Shown here piece by piece: positions 7,937 to 16,173 of a stretch of DNA of 64,000 nucleotides. The position numbers were made by a program, and so were the translations under genes. The DNA lies in contig CAIRCP010000101.1 of assembly GCA_903877095.1 (NCBI GenBank), positions 1 through 64,000 of the forward strand. The letters run 5' to 3'. This DNA comes from an uncultured Actinomycetes bacterium (GTDB lineage Bacteria > Actinomycetota > Actinomycetes > Mycobacteriales > Mycobacteriaceae). Within the stretch, counting starts at the first letter, position 1. Each line of letters begins with the position of its first letter. The notes beneath the pieces are model-generated. The model saw only the letters and a program-made list of their open reading frames with translations, was not told where the DNA came from and searched no databases.

Positions 7937-9114
7937 GACGCGGCCTTGCTGTCGGTGTCCGGGGCGGCCGTGGATAGCAGTCGGCGGGCCGAGCGGCCAT
8001 AGGCGAGCAGTTGCTGGCGCACCGGGAACAGGCCCTGCGGCCGGAAGATCATCATGACCACCAGCGCCAGGCCGAAGAACAGGTATTTCAGGTCACCGAG
8101 GTTGATACCGAGAAATTCCACGCCGAGCAGCCGGTTGGGCAGGTACACGATGATGAAGGCACCGAAGATGACGCCGAGTTTGTTGCCCTGGCCGCCCAGC
8201 ACGACCGCGGAGAGGAACAGCATCGAGTTGATGATGTTGAACGTCGGCGGTGCGACGTACTGCACCTGCCCGGCGTAGAGCGAACCCGACAGCCCGCCGA
8301 TGGCAGCGCCGATGACGAACGCCCACAGCTTGAAGCGGAACGTGTTGACGCCCATGATTTCCGCGGCGTCCTCGTCCTCGCGGATGGCGACCCAGGCGCG
8401 CCCCACCCGGCTGCGCTCCAGGTTGCCCACCAGGATCAGCAGCGCCACGATGAGGATCAGGCCGAGCCAGAACCACCAGGTTCCGTAATTGGCCTGGCCG
8501 GTCGAATTGCCGCTGGAGAACACGCCGTTGGGCAGCTTCTCGGTCTCCCCCACCCGCGGATAGGCGACCTGGTTGAGTCCGCGGGGACCGTTGGTGACCC
8601 CGGCCAGATTGTCGGCGAGCAACCGGATGATCTCGCCGAATCCGAGGGTGACGATGGCCAGGTAGTCCCCGCGCAGTCGCAGTGTGGGGATGCCGAGGAT
8701 CAGCCCCGCCAGCGCGGTGACGGCCATGGCGATCGGCACACACGACAGCCACGCCCACTTGGTGGTGAACAACCCGTGGCCGATCTGGTTCAACGGACTG
8801 TCCGGACTGGTCAGCAGGGCGACGGTGTAGGCGCCCACCGCGTAGAAGCCGACATACCCCAGGTCGAGCAAACCCGCTTGACCCACAACGACGTTGAGCC
8901 CGATGGCGATGATGGCCACCATCGCGAACTGGGCCATCGTGCCGCCGAAGCTGATGCCGGGCGTATCGAGGAACGGCGGCGGGAACAGCGGCAGCAGGGC
9001 CAGCAGCCCGAACACGACGACGCCGATGCCCCACTTCTGGAACCGGGTCATATCCGCCCACCAGCGGCGCAGGACGTCGCCGGGGGCCAACACGGAGCTA
9101 GTGCGGTGCGTCAT
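7933..9114 (-). CDS. livM: Branched-chain amino acid ABC transporter permease LivM
   Basis: This 393-residue inner-membrane permease has at least eight hydrophobic segments. The LivM signature region contains NVVVGQAGLLDLGYVGFYAVGAYT and later IREDEDAAEIMGVNTFRFKLWAF, the cytoplasmic loop that contacts the ATPases. An N-terminal stretch of about 30 residues precedes the first membrane segment, and the C-terminus is short and basic. It overlaps livH by ATGA at 9111-9114 and livG by ATGA at 7933-7936, so the four structural genes are translated as a tightly coupled set. Confidence 0.92.
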   Translation of the reverse strand: MTHRTSSVLAPGDVLRRWWADMTRFQKWGIGVVVFGLLALLPLFPPPFLDTPGISFGGTMAQFAMVAIIAIGLNVVVGQAGLLDLGYVGFYAVGAYTVALLTSPDSPLNQIGHGLFTTKWAWLSCVPIAMAVTALAGLILGIPTLRLRGDYLAIVTLGFGEIIRLLADNLAGVTNGPRGLNQVAYPRVGETEKLPNGVFSSGNSTGQANYGTWWFWLGLILIVALLILVGNLERSRVGRAWVAIREDEDAAEIMGVNTFRFKLWAFVIGAAIGGLSGSLYAGQVQYVAPPTFNIINSMLFLSAVVLGGQGNKLGVIFGAFIIVYLPNRLLGVEFLGINLGDLKYLFFGLALVVMMIFRPQGLFPVRQQLLAYGRSARRLLSTAAPDTDSKAAS

Positions 9115-10160
9115 GCCCTGGCCTTCCCCAGGCTCTCACCGAGGATGCCGGTCGGTCGCACCAGCAGCACCAGGACCAGCAGGACGAATGCGACGACGTC
9201 ACGCCACTGGGTGCCGAACAGGGCTTGACCGTAGTTCTCCATGACCCCGAGGATCAGGCCGCCCAGCAATGCGCCGCGCAGGTTTCCGATACCGCCGAGC
9301 ACAGCGGCCGAGAACGCCTTGATGCCCAGCAGAAAGCCGCCGGAATAGATGATGCCCTGCGGTACCCGCAACGTGTAGAGCAGTGCGGCGGCGCCGGCGA
9401 GCAGGCCTCCGATGAGGAACGTCAGCGTGATGATGCGTTCGCGGGACACCCCCATCAGGGTGGCGGTGGTCGGATCCTGGGCGACGGCCCGGATACCGCG
9501 GCCGAACTTGGTGCGGTTGATGAGCACGTCGGTCAGCAGGGCCAGCACCAGCGCGGAGCCGACGATCACACACGTCACGTTGGACACCGAGGCGCCGAAG
9601 ATGTGGAACTGAGTCTTGGGCTGCACCAGGATGATCGGCTGCTGAGCGTTGCTGCCGCCGTAACCTTCCAGGATCTTCGGCAGCACGAAGTGGACGAATT
9701 CCTGCAGCACAAAAGACATCCCGATCGCGGTGATCAGGAAGGTCAGTGACCGGGCATTGCGCCTTCGCAGCGGCCGATAGGCCACGGCCTCCAATCCGAC
9801 CGCCGCCAAGCCCGATACGGCCATCGCAAACAGCATGGCCACGCCGAGATAGAGGATCGTCAGCCCCACGCCCCGGTTATAGGCGTTGCCGCTCGGAGTG
9901 AAGCCCAGGATGACGTCGAGGCAGAAGTACGCCCCGAACATGCCGAGCATGAAGATCTCGGAATGCGCGAAGTTGATCAGACGCAGGACGCCGAACACCA
10001 GGGTGTAGCCCACCGCGACCAGCGCGTAGATCGCACCCCAGGCCAGACCGTCGACGGTGAACTGCCAGAACCCGTTTCGCAGGTTCGACACGTTGAAACC
10101 GATGTCCCCCGCAAGGCAGGTGTAATGGCTTCCCAGTCCGCTCAAGCACTCGTGGATCAT
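9111..10160 (-). CDS. livH: Branched-chain amino acid ABC transporter permease LivH
   Basis: This 349-residue permease has the LivH core ALVAVGYTLVFGVLRLINFAHSEIFMLG and the cytoplasmic EAA-like loop AVAQDPTTATLMGV. The N-terminus is about 35 residues longer than usual and carries two cysteines ahead of the first membrane segment (CLSGLGSHYTCLAGD); a start further inside, near FWQFTVDGLAWG, is possible. It lies 88 bp downstream of livK, with a strong hairpin between them, and overlaps livM by 4 bp. Confidence 0.9.
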   Translation of the reverse strand: MIHECLSGLGSHYTCLAGDIGFNVSNLRNGFWQFTVDGLAWGAIYALVAVGYTLVFGVLRLINFAHSEIFMLGMFGAYFCLDVILGFTPSGNAYNRGVGLTILYLGVAMLFAMAVSGLAAVGLEAVAYRPLRRRNARSLTFLITAIGMSFVLQEFVHFVLPKILEGYGGSNAQQPIILVQPKTQFHIFGASVSNVTCVIVGSALVLALLTDVLINRTKFGRGIRAVAQDPTTATLMGVSRERIITLTFLIGGLLAGAAALLYTLRVPQGIIYSGGFLLGIKAFSAAVLGGIGNLRGALLGGLILGVMENYGQALFGTQWRDVVAFVLLVLVLLVRPTGILGESLGKARA

Positions 10161-10202
10161 CCGCGCAACGGGCTCCTTGCTGGTCCCTCTCTAGGCGAAG
10201 AC

Positions 10203-10234
10203 GCGTCCGGGACCGATTACCCGGTCCCGGACGC
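10203..10234 (-). terminator. Strong 13-bp inverted repeat between livK and livH
   Basis: GCGTCCGGGACCG (10203-10215) is perfectly complementary to 10222-10234, with a 6-nt loop. It begins 14 bp after the livK stop. There is no T-run on either side, so it may be a partial terminator or an mRNA-stabilising hairpin. That would keep the binding-protein transcript in excess over the permease genes. Confidence 0.7.
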
Positions 10235-10248
10235 GCCCCGCGGAAGAA

Positions 10249-11505
10249 CTACTGGACCTTGTAGATCCAGATCAGGGTGGTGGTCAGCTCGCCCTGGTCG
10301 GTCCATTGGTACTTGCGGGCCACACCCTGGCCGTCGTAGGTCTTGGCGAAGTTCAGCAGCGCCTCGCGGGTGACGGCACCGGAGTCGATGCCCTTGGCCA
10401 GGATGGTGCCCAGGTCGTAGCCCTCGGTGCTGTACGTGCCCGGGCCCTGATTGAACTTCTTGGTGTACTCGTCGGCGAAGGCCGCGCTGGCCGGGCCGCA
10501 CGGGCAGGACAGCAGGGCGTCCTTGGAGGCATTGCCCGCCTGCTTGACGAACTCCGGATCCTTGGTGCCGTCAGCGCTGACGAACTTGCCGGCGAAGCCG
10601 GCGTCACGCAACTGCTGGACGAACGGGGCCGCCTCCGAGTAGTAGCCGCTGTAGAACACCGAGTCCGGTGACTGGCCCTTGACCTGGGTCACCGCCGCGG
10701 AGAAGTCCTTGTCGCCCTTCTTCACCGAGATGTTGCAGGCGGCGTCGGCCACGTCACCGAGGGTGTCGCGGACAGCCTTGGCCAGCCCGGTTCCGTAGTC
10801 GGTGCTGTCGTCGACGACGCAGATCTTCTTGTCGCCGATGGTGGTCTTGAGGTAGTTGGCGACCGACGGCCCCTGCACGCCGTCGTTGGCCAGTCCGCGC
10901 AGGAACGTCTTCCAGCCCTGCGCGGACAGCGTGACGTTGGTGGCCGACGCCGTCGCCGCGACCAGACCGGCCTGATCGAAGACGCCGCCGGTGGCCTTGG
11001 TCTCACCGGAGAACGCCGGGCCGACCAACCCGATGATCGAGGCGTCGTCGACGATCTGCGGCGCGATGGCGGTGGCCTTCTGCGGGTCGCCCTCGGTGTC
11101 GAAGGTGCGCAGCTCGATCTGGCAGCCGGGGTTGGCGGCGTTGTGCTTGTCGAGGGCGAGTTGGACGCCGTTCTTGATATTGATGCCCAGGGCGGCGTCC
11201 GGGCCGTTGAGCGCGCCGGCCATGGCGATCTTGACCGGAGCGCAGGTGGCCTTGCCGTCGCCGGCCGGGTCCGCAGGTACCGTACCGGCGGCCGCCTTGA
11301 CCTCCTTGCCGTCCTGGTCGATCTGGACCTGCTCGACGATCTTCAGGTCGACGGGCGCAGCGGCTTCCGCCGACTTGGCCGACGAGCCTGCCGACGACGA
11401 GGCTTCGCCGCTGGGTGCTTCCTGCTTGCTGCAGCCGGCGATTCCCAGCATCAAAAGGGCAGCTGAACTCGCTGCGATTACATTCCGTGTCGTCCGACCG
11501 CGCAC
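10249..11505 (-). CDS. Branched-chain amino acid-binding lipoprotein (LivK type)
   Basis: This 418-residue substrate-binding protein captures the solute outside the membrane for LivHMGF. The N-terminus is a lipoprotein signal peptide with lipobox LGIAGC, followed by a Ser/Ala-rich linker. The periplasmic-binding fold type I follows from about residue 65 (KIAMAGALNGPDAALGINIK, later GPAFSGETKATGGVFDQAGL). I chose the GTG at 11505 because a perfect Shine-Dalgarno, GGAGGTAA, lies at 11508-11515. An upstream in-frame TTG at 11529 sits inside a heptad repeat and lacks a ribosome binding site. It is the first gene of the liv operon. Confidence 0.9.
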   Translation of the reverse strand: MRGRTTRNVIAASSAALLMLGIAGCSKQEAPSGEASSSAGSSAKSAEAAAPVDLKIVEQVQIDQDGKEVKAAAGTVPADPAGDGKATCAPVKIAMAGALNGPDAALGINIKNGVQLALDKHNAANPGCQIELRTFDTEGDPQKATAIAPQIVDDASIIGLVGPAFSGETKATGGVFDQAGLVAATASATNVTLSAQGWKTFLRGLANDGVQGPSVANYLKTTIGDKKICVVDDSTDYGTGLAKAVRDTLGDVADAACNISVKKGDKDFSAAVTQVKGQSPDSVFYSGYYSEAAPFVQQLRDAGFAGKFVSADGTKDPEFVKQAGNASKDALLSCPCGPASAAFADEYTKKFNQGPGTYSTEGYDLGTILAKGIDSGAVTREALLNFAKTYDGQGVARKYQWTDQGELTTTLIWIYKVQ

Positions 11506-11516
11506 GTTTACCTCCG

Positions 11517-11544
11517 GGTCATTGGTCAATGGTCAGTGGTCAAT
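11517..11544 (-). repeat. Four direct heptads ANTGACC in the liv operon leader
   Basis: Read on the minus strand, the leader contains ATTGACC, ACTGACC, ATTGACC and AATGACC back to back, directly before the livK Shine-Dalgarno. The spacing of exactly 7 bp and the TGACC core may mark a regulator binding array, or simple slippage. No promoter boxes are clear around it. Confidence 0.6.
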
Positions 11545-11636
11545 GTCAGGCATCAAGCACGCGGGCCGCTCCCCGGGCCTGTACGCCGACGCTTCCGGTA
11601 GAACATAGCCAACGCCGGGCAATAGTGCGCGTGGTG

Positions 11637-11655
11637 GTCCCGCGAAACGCGGGAC
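11637..11655 (-). terminator. Hairpin directly after pdtaR
   Basis: GTCCCGCG (11637-11644) pairs perfectly with CGCGGGAC (11648-11655) around an AAA/TTT loop. It starts at the base after the pdtaR TAA. It has no U-tract, as is common for mycobacterial terminators, so it may act as a weak terminator or processing site before livK. Confidence 0.55.
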
Positions 11656-12285
11656 TTACTGCGACGACGGGTCGTCTGACGGGGTTTCCGGGGGCGTCTG
11701 AAACGTCTCCAGAACCACCTCGGCGACTCGTTTCATGGTCGTGCGCTGATCCATCGCCGCCCGCTGCATCCAGGTGAAAGCCTCGGGTTCGGTCATCGAG
11801 TGCTTGACCTGGAGCAGTCCTTTGGCGCGCTCGATCAGCTTGCGGGTTTCCAGACGTTCGCCGAGGGTGGCGACTTCGCGTTCCAACTGGGCGATCTCAT
11901 CGAACCGGCTGACCGCCACCTCGATGGCCGGGATCAGGTCGGTGATCGAGAAAGGTTTCACCAGGTACGCCATCGCACCCGCGTCCCGGGCCTTCTCCAC
12001 CAGGTCGCGCTGGCTGAACGCGGTCAGCACGACCACTGGGGCGATGCGCTTGGCGGCGATCTCGGCGGCGGCGTCGATCCCGTCGCGGCGGGGCATCTTG
12101 ACGTCCATGATCACCAGGTCGGGGCGCAGGCTCTCGGCGAGATCCACGGCTTCCTGGCCGTCTCCGGCCTCGCCGACGACCTGGTAGCCCTCTTCCCGCA
12201 GCATCTCGGCGAGATCCAGCCGGATCAGGGCCTCGTCCTCGGCGATGAGCACCCGCCGCGGGGCGGATCCGTCACGATCGGTCAT
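11656..12285 (-). CDS. pdtaR: ANTAR-domain response regulator PdtaR
   Basis: This 209-residue protein has an N-terminal receiver domain (VLIAEDEALIRLDLAEML, phospho-acceptor Asp in DLVIMDVKMPRRDG, conserved Lys in YLVKPFS). The C-terminal ANTAR RNA-binding domain (LIERAKGLLQVKHSMTEPEAFTWMQ is its core) binds dual-hexaloop RNAs to prevent termination. In mycobacteria its partner kinase PdtaS is encoded elsewhere, and none is seen here. The ATG at 12285 precedes TDRDGSAPRRVLIAEDEA; the reading frame remains open upstream but shows no coding signal. A hairpin follows the stop. Confidence 0.94.
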   Translation of the reverse strand: MTDRDGSAPRRVLIAEDEALIRLDLAEMLREEGYQVVGEAGDGQEAVDLAESLRPDLVIMDVKMPRRDGIDAAAEIAAKRIAPVVVLTAFSQRDLVEKARDAGAMAYLVKPFSITDLIPAIEVAVSRFDEIAQLEREVATLGERLETRKLIERAKGLLQVKHSMTEPEAFTWMQRAAMDQRTTMKRVAEVVLETFQTPPETPSDDPSSQ

Positions 12286-12395
12286 GGGGCAATTGTGGCG
12301 TTGCGGCCGGCCGGGGGGAAATCGGAGGGAAATCGGGGGGACGGCCCGACTCGGGGTCGACGCGATCAACTATCGTGGGACACCGCCACGGGCGA

Positions 12396-12472
12396 GCCCT
12401 CGTATCCCAACTGGCAGAGGAAACGGATTCAAAACCCGTGCAGTGTGAGTTCGAATCTCACCGAGGGCACCA
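12396..12472 (+). tRNA. tRNA-Leu (anticodon CAA), short variable loop
   Basis: The cloverleaf folds as acceptor stem GCCCTCG/CGAGGGC, 3-bp D stem TCC/GGA, anticodon stem ACGGA/CCCGT with an A-C mismatch next to the loop, loop TTCAAAA giving anticodon CAA, and T stem GTGAG/CTCAC with loop TTCGAAT. The CCA end is encoded. The variable region is only five bases (GCAGT), whereas bacterial leucine tRNAs normally carry a long variable arm. The identity as Leu rests on the CAA anticodon. Confidence 0.9.
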
Positions 12473-12484
12473 GCGTCGTCGCCG

Positions 12485-12859
12485 TCAGAAAGCGGGAGGT
12501 GACTGACCGCCGACGAATTTCAGAACCAGCTCACGACAGGCCCGGTACTGCATCGGTTCGAGTTGGCCGTAGTCGTGGCCGGTGCTGACGCCGACCACGG
12601 TGGTGCTGGGCGACAACGGGTGGCGCCGGGCGTCGTCGGCGGTCCCGTACTCATCCTGGTCGCCTTGAATGATCAGGAAAGGCTTTGCGACAGAAGGCAA
12701 GTGGGCGGTCCGGTAGGGCTCGTCGGCGCGTTCGGGATGTTTGAACGGGTACCCGAAGCACACCAGCCTGGAGACCGCCGGTTCCGAGGCCGTCAACGCT
12801 GCCACGATGCCGCCGGCCGAATGGGCGAGCAGGCAGACGCCGGACCGATACGCATGGAC
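12485..12859 (-). pseudogene. Alpha/beta hydrolase, N-terminally truncated
   Basis: The frame between the stop at 12860-12862 and the TGA at 12485 encodes the C-terminal half of a small alpha/beta hydrolase. It shows the nucleophile elbow LLAHSAGG, then FLIIQGDQDEYG with the acid Asp and STGHDYGQL with the catalytic His. All residues before the fourth or fifth strand are missing, and no start codon with a ribosome binding site exists. The truncation point lies within 25 bp of the stop of the neighbouring zinc-ribbon gene, and the 3' end is 12 bp from tRNA-Leu. I infer a deletion or rearrangement scar. A short internal GTG start (12805) could make a fragment but would lack the nucleophile. Confidence 0.72.
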
Positions 12860-12883
12860 TCAAGCGATCCTCACTGGCGTCCA

Positions 12884-13213
12884 TCACCGCCACCCGTCAG
12901 CGGCTTTGGCTGCCCGCAACAGTTCTACACACAACTTTCGCACTTCGTCAGCCGGCGCTCCTTCGTCGACGGCTGTCGCCACGTCCTCGGCGGCGCAGCG
13001 CACCTGAAAAACCCGGTCGGACAATTGTGCCGCCTCGTCCGCCGTCAGCACCACGGCATCGGCAGGTACGGACGAGCCTTTGACCAGCGCGCGCTGCTCG
13101 TAGGCCCGCTGACGGCAGGATTGCCGGCAGTACTGGCGCCGACGGCCCAAGCCGACGTCGGCGACCTCGCGGCCGCACCAGCGGCAGGGCTGGGGTCGGC
13201 TTCGGCGGGTCAC
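12884..13213 (-). CDS. Small zinc-ribbon protein divergent from rbpA (Rv2049c-like)
   Basis: This protein of about 109 residues opens with a Cys4 module (PCRWCGREV and RQYCRQSCRQRAYEQR) that probably binds zinc. An amphipathic helical C-terminus follows (TADEAAQLSDRVFQVRCAAEDV). No enzymatic motif is visible. The position divergent to rbpA matches a small conserved mycobacterial gene of unknown function. The GTG at 13213 (VTRRSRPQPC) is my choice; a TTG at 13237 would add eight residues, and neither has a convincing ribosome binding site. The stop lies 25 bp from a truncated hydrolase. Confidence 0.7.
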   Translation of the reverse strand: MTRRSRPQPCRWCGREVADVGLGRRRQYCRQSCRQRAYEQRALVKGSSVPADAVVLTADEAAQLSDRVFQVRCAAEDVATAVDEGAPADEVRKLCVELLRAAKAADGWR

Positions 13214-13271
13214 GCCGGGAAAGCGTAGTCCGCGCAACTCCGTCGCACCGGTATCATGGGGGGCCGGGTCG

Positions 13272-13298
13272 GGAACGCAAAGCCAATGGTCATGCGTT
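13272..13298 (+). promoter_or_regulatory. SigH/SigR-type promoter candidate for rbpA
   Basis: GGAAC (13272-13276) and CGTT (13295-13298) are separated by 18 bp, matching the consensus of ECF factors of the SigR/SigH/SigE group. The element lies 34-60 bp upstream of the rbpA ATG. rbpA is a known SigR target in Streptomyces, which supports the inference. A second possible -10, TATCAT, lies at 13252. Confidence 0.5.
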
Positions 13299-13331
13299 GC
13301 TTCGACTAACGACCTACAAGGAGAATCGAAG

Positions 13332-13667
13332 ATGGCTGATCGTGTGCTGAGGGGCAGCCGGCTCGGCGCCGTGAGCTACGAGACCGACCGCAACCACGAC
13401 CTGGCGCCGCGGCAGGTCGCGCGCTACCGCACCGACAACGGTGAGGAGTTCGAGGTTCCGTTCGCCGACGATGCCGAGATTCCGGGCAACTGGTTGTGCC
13501 GCAACGGCCTGGAGGGCACCCTCATCGAGGGCGATATCCCGGAGCCCAAGAAGGTCAAGCCGCCCAGGACGCACTGGGACATGCTGCTGGAGCGCCGATC
13601 GGTCGAGGAACTCGAGGAGCTGCTCAAAGAACGCCTGGACCTGATCAAGTCCAAGCGTCGCGGCTAA
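13332..13667 (+). CDS. rbpA: RNA polymerase-binding protein RbpA
   Basis: This 111-residue protein is the actinobacterial transcription factor that binds the beta subunit and group I/II sigma factors and stabilises the open complex. The full set of parts is present: the N-terminal tail VLRGSRLGAVSYETDRNHD, the core domain with PRQVARYRTDNGEEFEVPFADDA, the basic linker PKKVKPPRTHWDMLLERR, and the C-terminal sigma-interaction helix VEELEELLKERLDLIKSKR. The ATG follows a strong AAGGAGA (13318-13324). It is transcribed divergently from the zinc-ribbon gene and converges on ppm1 20 bp further on. Confidence 0.97.
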   Translation: MADRVLRGSRLGAVSYETDRNHDLAPRQVARYRTDNGEEFEVPFADDAEIPGNWLCRNGLEGTLIEGDIPEPKKVKPPRTHWDMLLERRSVEELEELLKERLDLIKSKRRG

Positions 13668-13686
13668 CTATTCGACGCCGCCCGAT

Positions 13687-14481
13687 TCACCGCTTCGCCG
13701 AGGCACGCCGCTTCATCCGGCCGCCGATCCCCCACTGGGCGACCTTGACCATCGCTTCGCGGATGTTCGACCCGCTCATCTTCGACACGCCGAGTTCACG
13801 CTCGGTGAAGGTGATCGGGACCTCGGCGACGATGAAACCGTTGGTGATGGCCCGCCACGTCAGGTCCACCTGGAAGCAATACCCCTTGGATTCGACGGTG
13901 CGCAGGTCCAGCTTCTCCAGCACCTCGCGCCGGTAGGCCCGGTACCCCGCGGTGATGTCGTGGATGTCGACGCCGAGGAGCAGCCGGGCATAGGTGTTGG
14001 CCGAACGGGACAGCACCAGCCGCCGGTAGGGCCAGTTGCGGACGGTCCCGCCGTCGACGTAGCGCGAGCCGATCGCCACGTCGGCGCCGGCGTCGATCGC
14101 GTCGAGCAGCCGGTAGAGCTGTTCGGGCGCATGGCTGCCGTCGGCGTCCATCTCGACCAGGACTGTGTAGCCGCGGTCCAGCCCCCACTCGAAGGCGGCG
14201 AGATAGGCCGCTCCCAAACCGTCCTTGGCGGTCCGGTGCATCACCTGGATGCGGTGCGGCTCGTTCGACGCCAACTGGTCGGCCAGCGCGCCGGTGCCGT
14301 CCGGGCTGCCGTCGTCGACGATCAGGATGTGCACATCCGGGAGGGAGTTGCGGACCCGGCCCACGATCAACGGCAGGTTCTCCCGCTCGTTGTAGGTGGG
14401 GATGATCACCAGAGTCCGCCGGGTCGGCCGCTCGGCGGGGTCCATGGAGTCGGCCTGGCCGGCCCTGCCCTGGGTGCTCAT
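13687..14481 (-). CDS. ppm1: Polyprenol monophosphomannose synthase (Ppm1 catalytic domain)
   Basis: This 264-residue GT2 enzyme transfers mannose from GDP-mannose to polyprenyl phosphate, giving the mannose donor for lipoarabinomannan and protein mannosylation. It shows [14 protein letters not shown], the nucleotide-binding DD at 56-57 ([11 protein letters not shown]) and the metal-binding DAD at 112-114 (EMDADGSH). No membrane segments are present. In M. tuberculosis this domain is fused behind the acyltransferase; here it is a separate gene starting 9 bp after lnt, with its own AAGGAG ribosome binding site. Membrane attachment probably depends on Lnt. Confidence 0.95.
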   Translation of the reverse strand: MSTQGRAGQADSMDPAERPTRRTLVIIPTYNERENLPLIVGRVRNSLPDVHILIVDDGSPDGTGALADQLASNEPHRIQVMHRTAKDGLGAAYLAAFEWGLDRGYTVLVEMDADGSHAPEQLYRLLDAIDAGADVAIGSRYVDGGTVRNWPYRRLVLSRSANTYARLLLGVDIHDITAGYRAYRREVLEKLDLRTVESKGYCFQVDLTWRAITNGFIVAEVPITFTERELGVSKMSGSNIREAMVKVAQWGIGGRMKRRASAKR

Positions 14482-14490
14482 GCGACTCCT

Positions 14491-16173
14491 TCATCGGCGA
14501 CCGTGTGATCGTCGCGCGGTCCGCCGCGCAGCGGCCGCGCAAATAAAGCCATTCTGCAACATCGCGGCGCCGATCGCGGCGACTGCGACGGCAACGATCA
14601 GCCATTGCAGCGGCACCGTCCAGTTCGTCGCCGGGGTCTGCGCCGTCCGCAGCCGGACCTGCAGGTCCAGGTAGGCCGGGGTGAAGAACTCGGTGCGGGC
14701 GATCTCGGTGCCGTCAGGCGCGATGCCGGCGCTGATGCCGGTGGTCCCCGCGACGATCACGTACCGGCCATGCTCGACGGCGCGCAGTCTGGCGAAGGCC
14801 AGTTGTTGCTCGCTCATGGATTGGTCGAAGGTGGCGTTGTTGGTCGGCACCGCGAGAATCTGCGCGCCGTTGCGCACCGACTGGCGCAGCGCGCGGTCGA
14901 AGATGACTTCCCAGCAGGTGGCCACCCCGACCGGCACCCCGGCCGGATGCACGACGCCGCTGCCGGTGCCCGGGACGAAGTAGCCGGCCCGGTCGGCGTA
15001 CGACGACAGGTGCTTGAAGAACGATCGCCACGGCAGATACTCCCCGAACGGCTGGACGATCTGCTTGTCGTGCCGCTCGCCGGGGCCTTTGACCGGGTCC
15101 CACACGATGACGGTGTTCGACGCGGCGGGGTTGTCGGGCGTGGCCTCGGGCCGGTCGACGACGGCGCCGACGAGGATCGGCACGCCGATCGCCCGGGCGG
15201 CGAGTTCGATCTGAGCGGCGGCGTCGGGGTTGGCCAGCGGGTCGATATCGGAGGAGTTCTCCGGCCAGATCACGAACGCGGGGTTCGGCGCGGTGCCGGC
15301 CCGGACGTCCTCGGCCAGTTGCAGTGTCTGCTGGACGTGGTTGTCCAGCACGGCCCGGCGCTGGCTGTTGAAGTCCAGCCCGAGGCGCGGCACGTTGCCC
15401 TGCACGACGGCGACGGTGACGGGAGTCTCGTCGTCCACCCCCGACGCGGCCCGACGAACCCCGGGCGCGGCCACCGCCGTCATCGCCAGGACCGCGACCA
15501 GCAGTGCGCCGGGCACGAGTAGGTGGGCGTACCGGTGATCGTCGTCTCCGGTGTGGCGCACCCACCGGACGATCTCGACGGTCAGCGCGCACAGTGCGGT
15601 GCCGAGCAGGGCGACAGCGAACGACACCAGCGGCGCGCCGCCCCACTGCGCGAGGACCAGGAACGGTCCATTTGTTTGGCTGTAAGCCGTTACACCCCAA
15701 GGGAATCCACCGAACGGGATGCTGGACTTCAGCCACTCCTGCATCGACCACAGACACGCCAGCCACAAGGGCCAGCCCGGCAACCGGGACACCAGCACGG
15801 CGAACACCCCGAACACCGCCGGGAAGCACGCCTCCATCAGCGCCAGCAGGATCCAGGGCATCGGGCCGACCAGACCGCCGATCCAGGGCAGCAGCGGGAG
15901 GTAAAACGCCAGGCCGAACAGCAATCCGTACCCGAAGCCGCCGCCCAGCGTGGTGGCGGGATGGATCAGCACCCAAGTGAGCAGGGCCAGCGCCGGCACC
16001 GCCGCCCACCACAGCCCGGCCGGCGGGAAGCTGAGGTAGAACAACAAGCCGGCCCCCACCGCGGCGCCGACCCGGGCAAGCCGCGGGAGCATGGCAGCGC
16101 TCAACGAAGCGCCCCGCCGGCCGACCGGAACGTCGGTGTCTTCTCTATTCGTCAACGCGGTGCGATCAACCAT
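14491..16173 (-). CDS. lnt: Apolipoprotein N-acyltransferase
   Basis: This 560-residue membrane enzyme adds the third acyl chain to lipoproteins. It has about seven N-terminal hydrophobic segments ([21 protein letters not shown] onwards), then a nitrilase-like domain with the triad Glu ([11 protein letters not shown]), Lys ([17 protein letters not shown]) and Cys ([11 protein letters not shown]). A final membrane helix lies near the C-terminus. It precedes ppm1 by 9 bp and overlaps the upstream amidohydrolase gene by 8 bp, so a co-transcribed amidohydrolase-lnt-ppm1 unit is likely. Several lipoproteins in this window (LivK type, LppK) are potential substrates. Confidence 0.94.
   Translation of the reverse strand: MVDRTALTNREDTDVPVGRRGASLSAAMLPRLARVGAAVGAGLLFYLSFPPAGLWWAAVPALALLTWVLIHPATTLGGGFGYGLLFGLAFYLPLLPWIGGLVGPMPWILLALMEACFPAVFGVFAVLVSRLPGWPLWLACLWSMQEWLKSSIPFGGFPWGVTAYSQTNGPFLVLAQWGGAPLVSFAVALLGTALCALTVEIVRWVRHTGDDDHRYAHLLVPGALLVAVLAMTAVAAPGVRRAASGVDDETPVTVAVVQGNVPRLGLDFNSQRRAVLDNHVQQTLQLAEDVRAGTAPNPAFVIWPENSSDIDPLANPDAAAQIELAARAIGVPILVGAVVDRPEATPDNPAASNTVIVWDPVKGPGERHDKQIVQPFGEYLPWRSFFKHLSSYADRAGYFVPGTGSGVVHPAGVPVGVATCWEVIFDRALRQSVRNGAQILAVPTNNATFDQSMSEQQLAFARLRAVEHGRYVIVAGTTGISAGIAPDGTEIARTEFFTPAYLDLQVRLRTAQTPATNWTVPLQWLIVAVAVAAIGAAMLQNGFICAAAARRTARRSHGRR

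Noticed and set aside
12396..12520. Integrated element using tRNA-Leu as attachment site
   Set aside because: No integrase gene and no second copy of the tRNA 3' end were seen, so only a scar is suggested.
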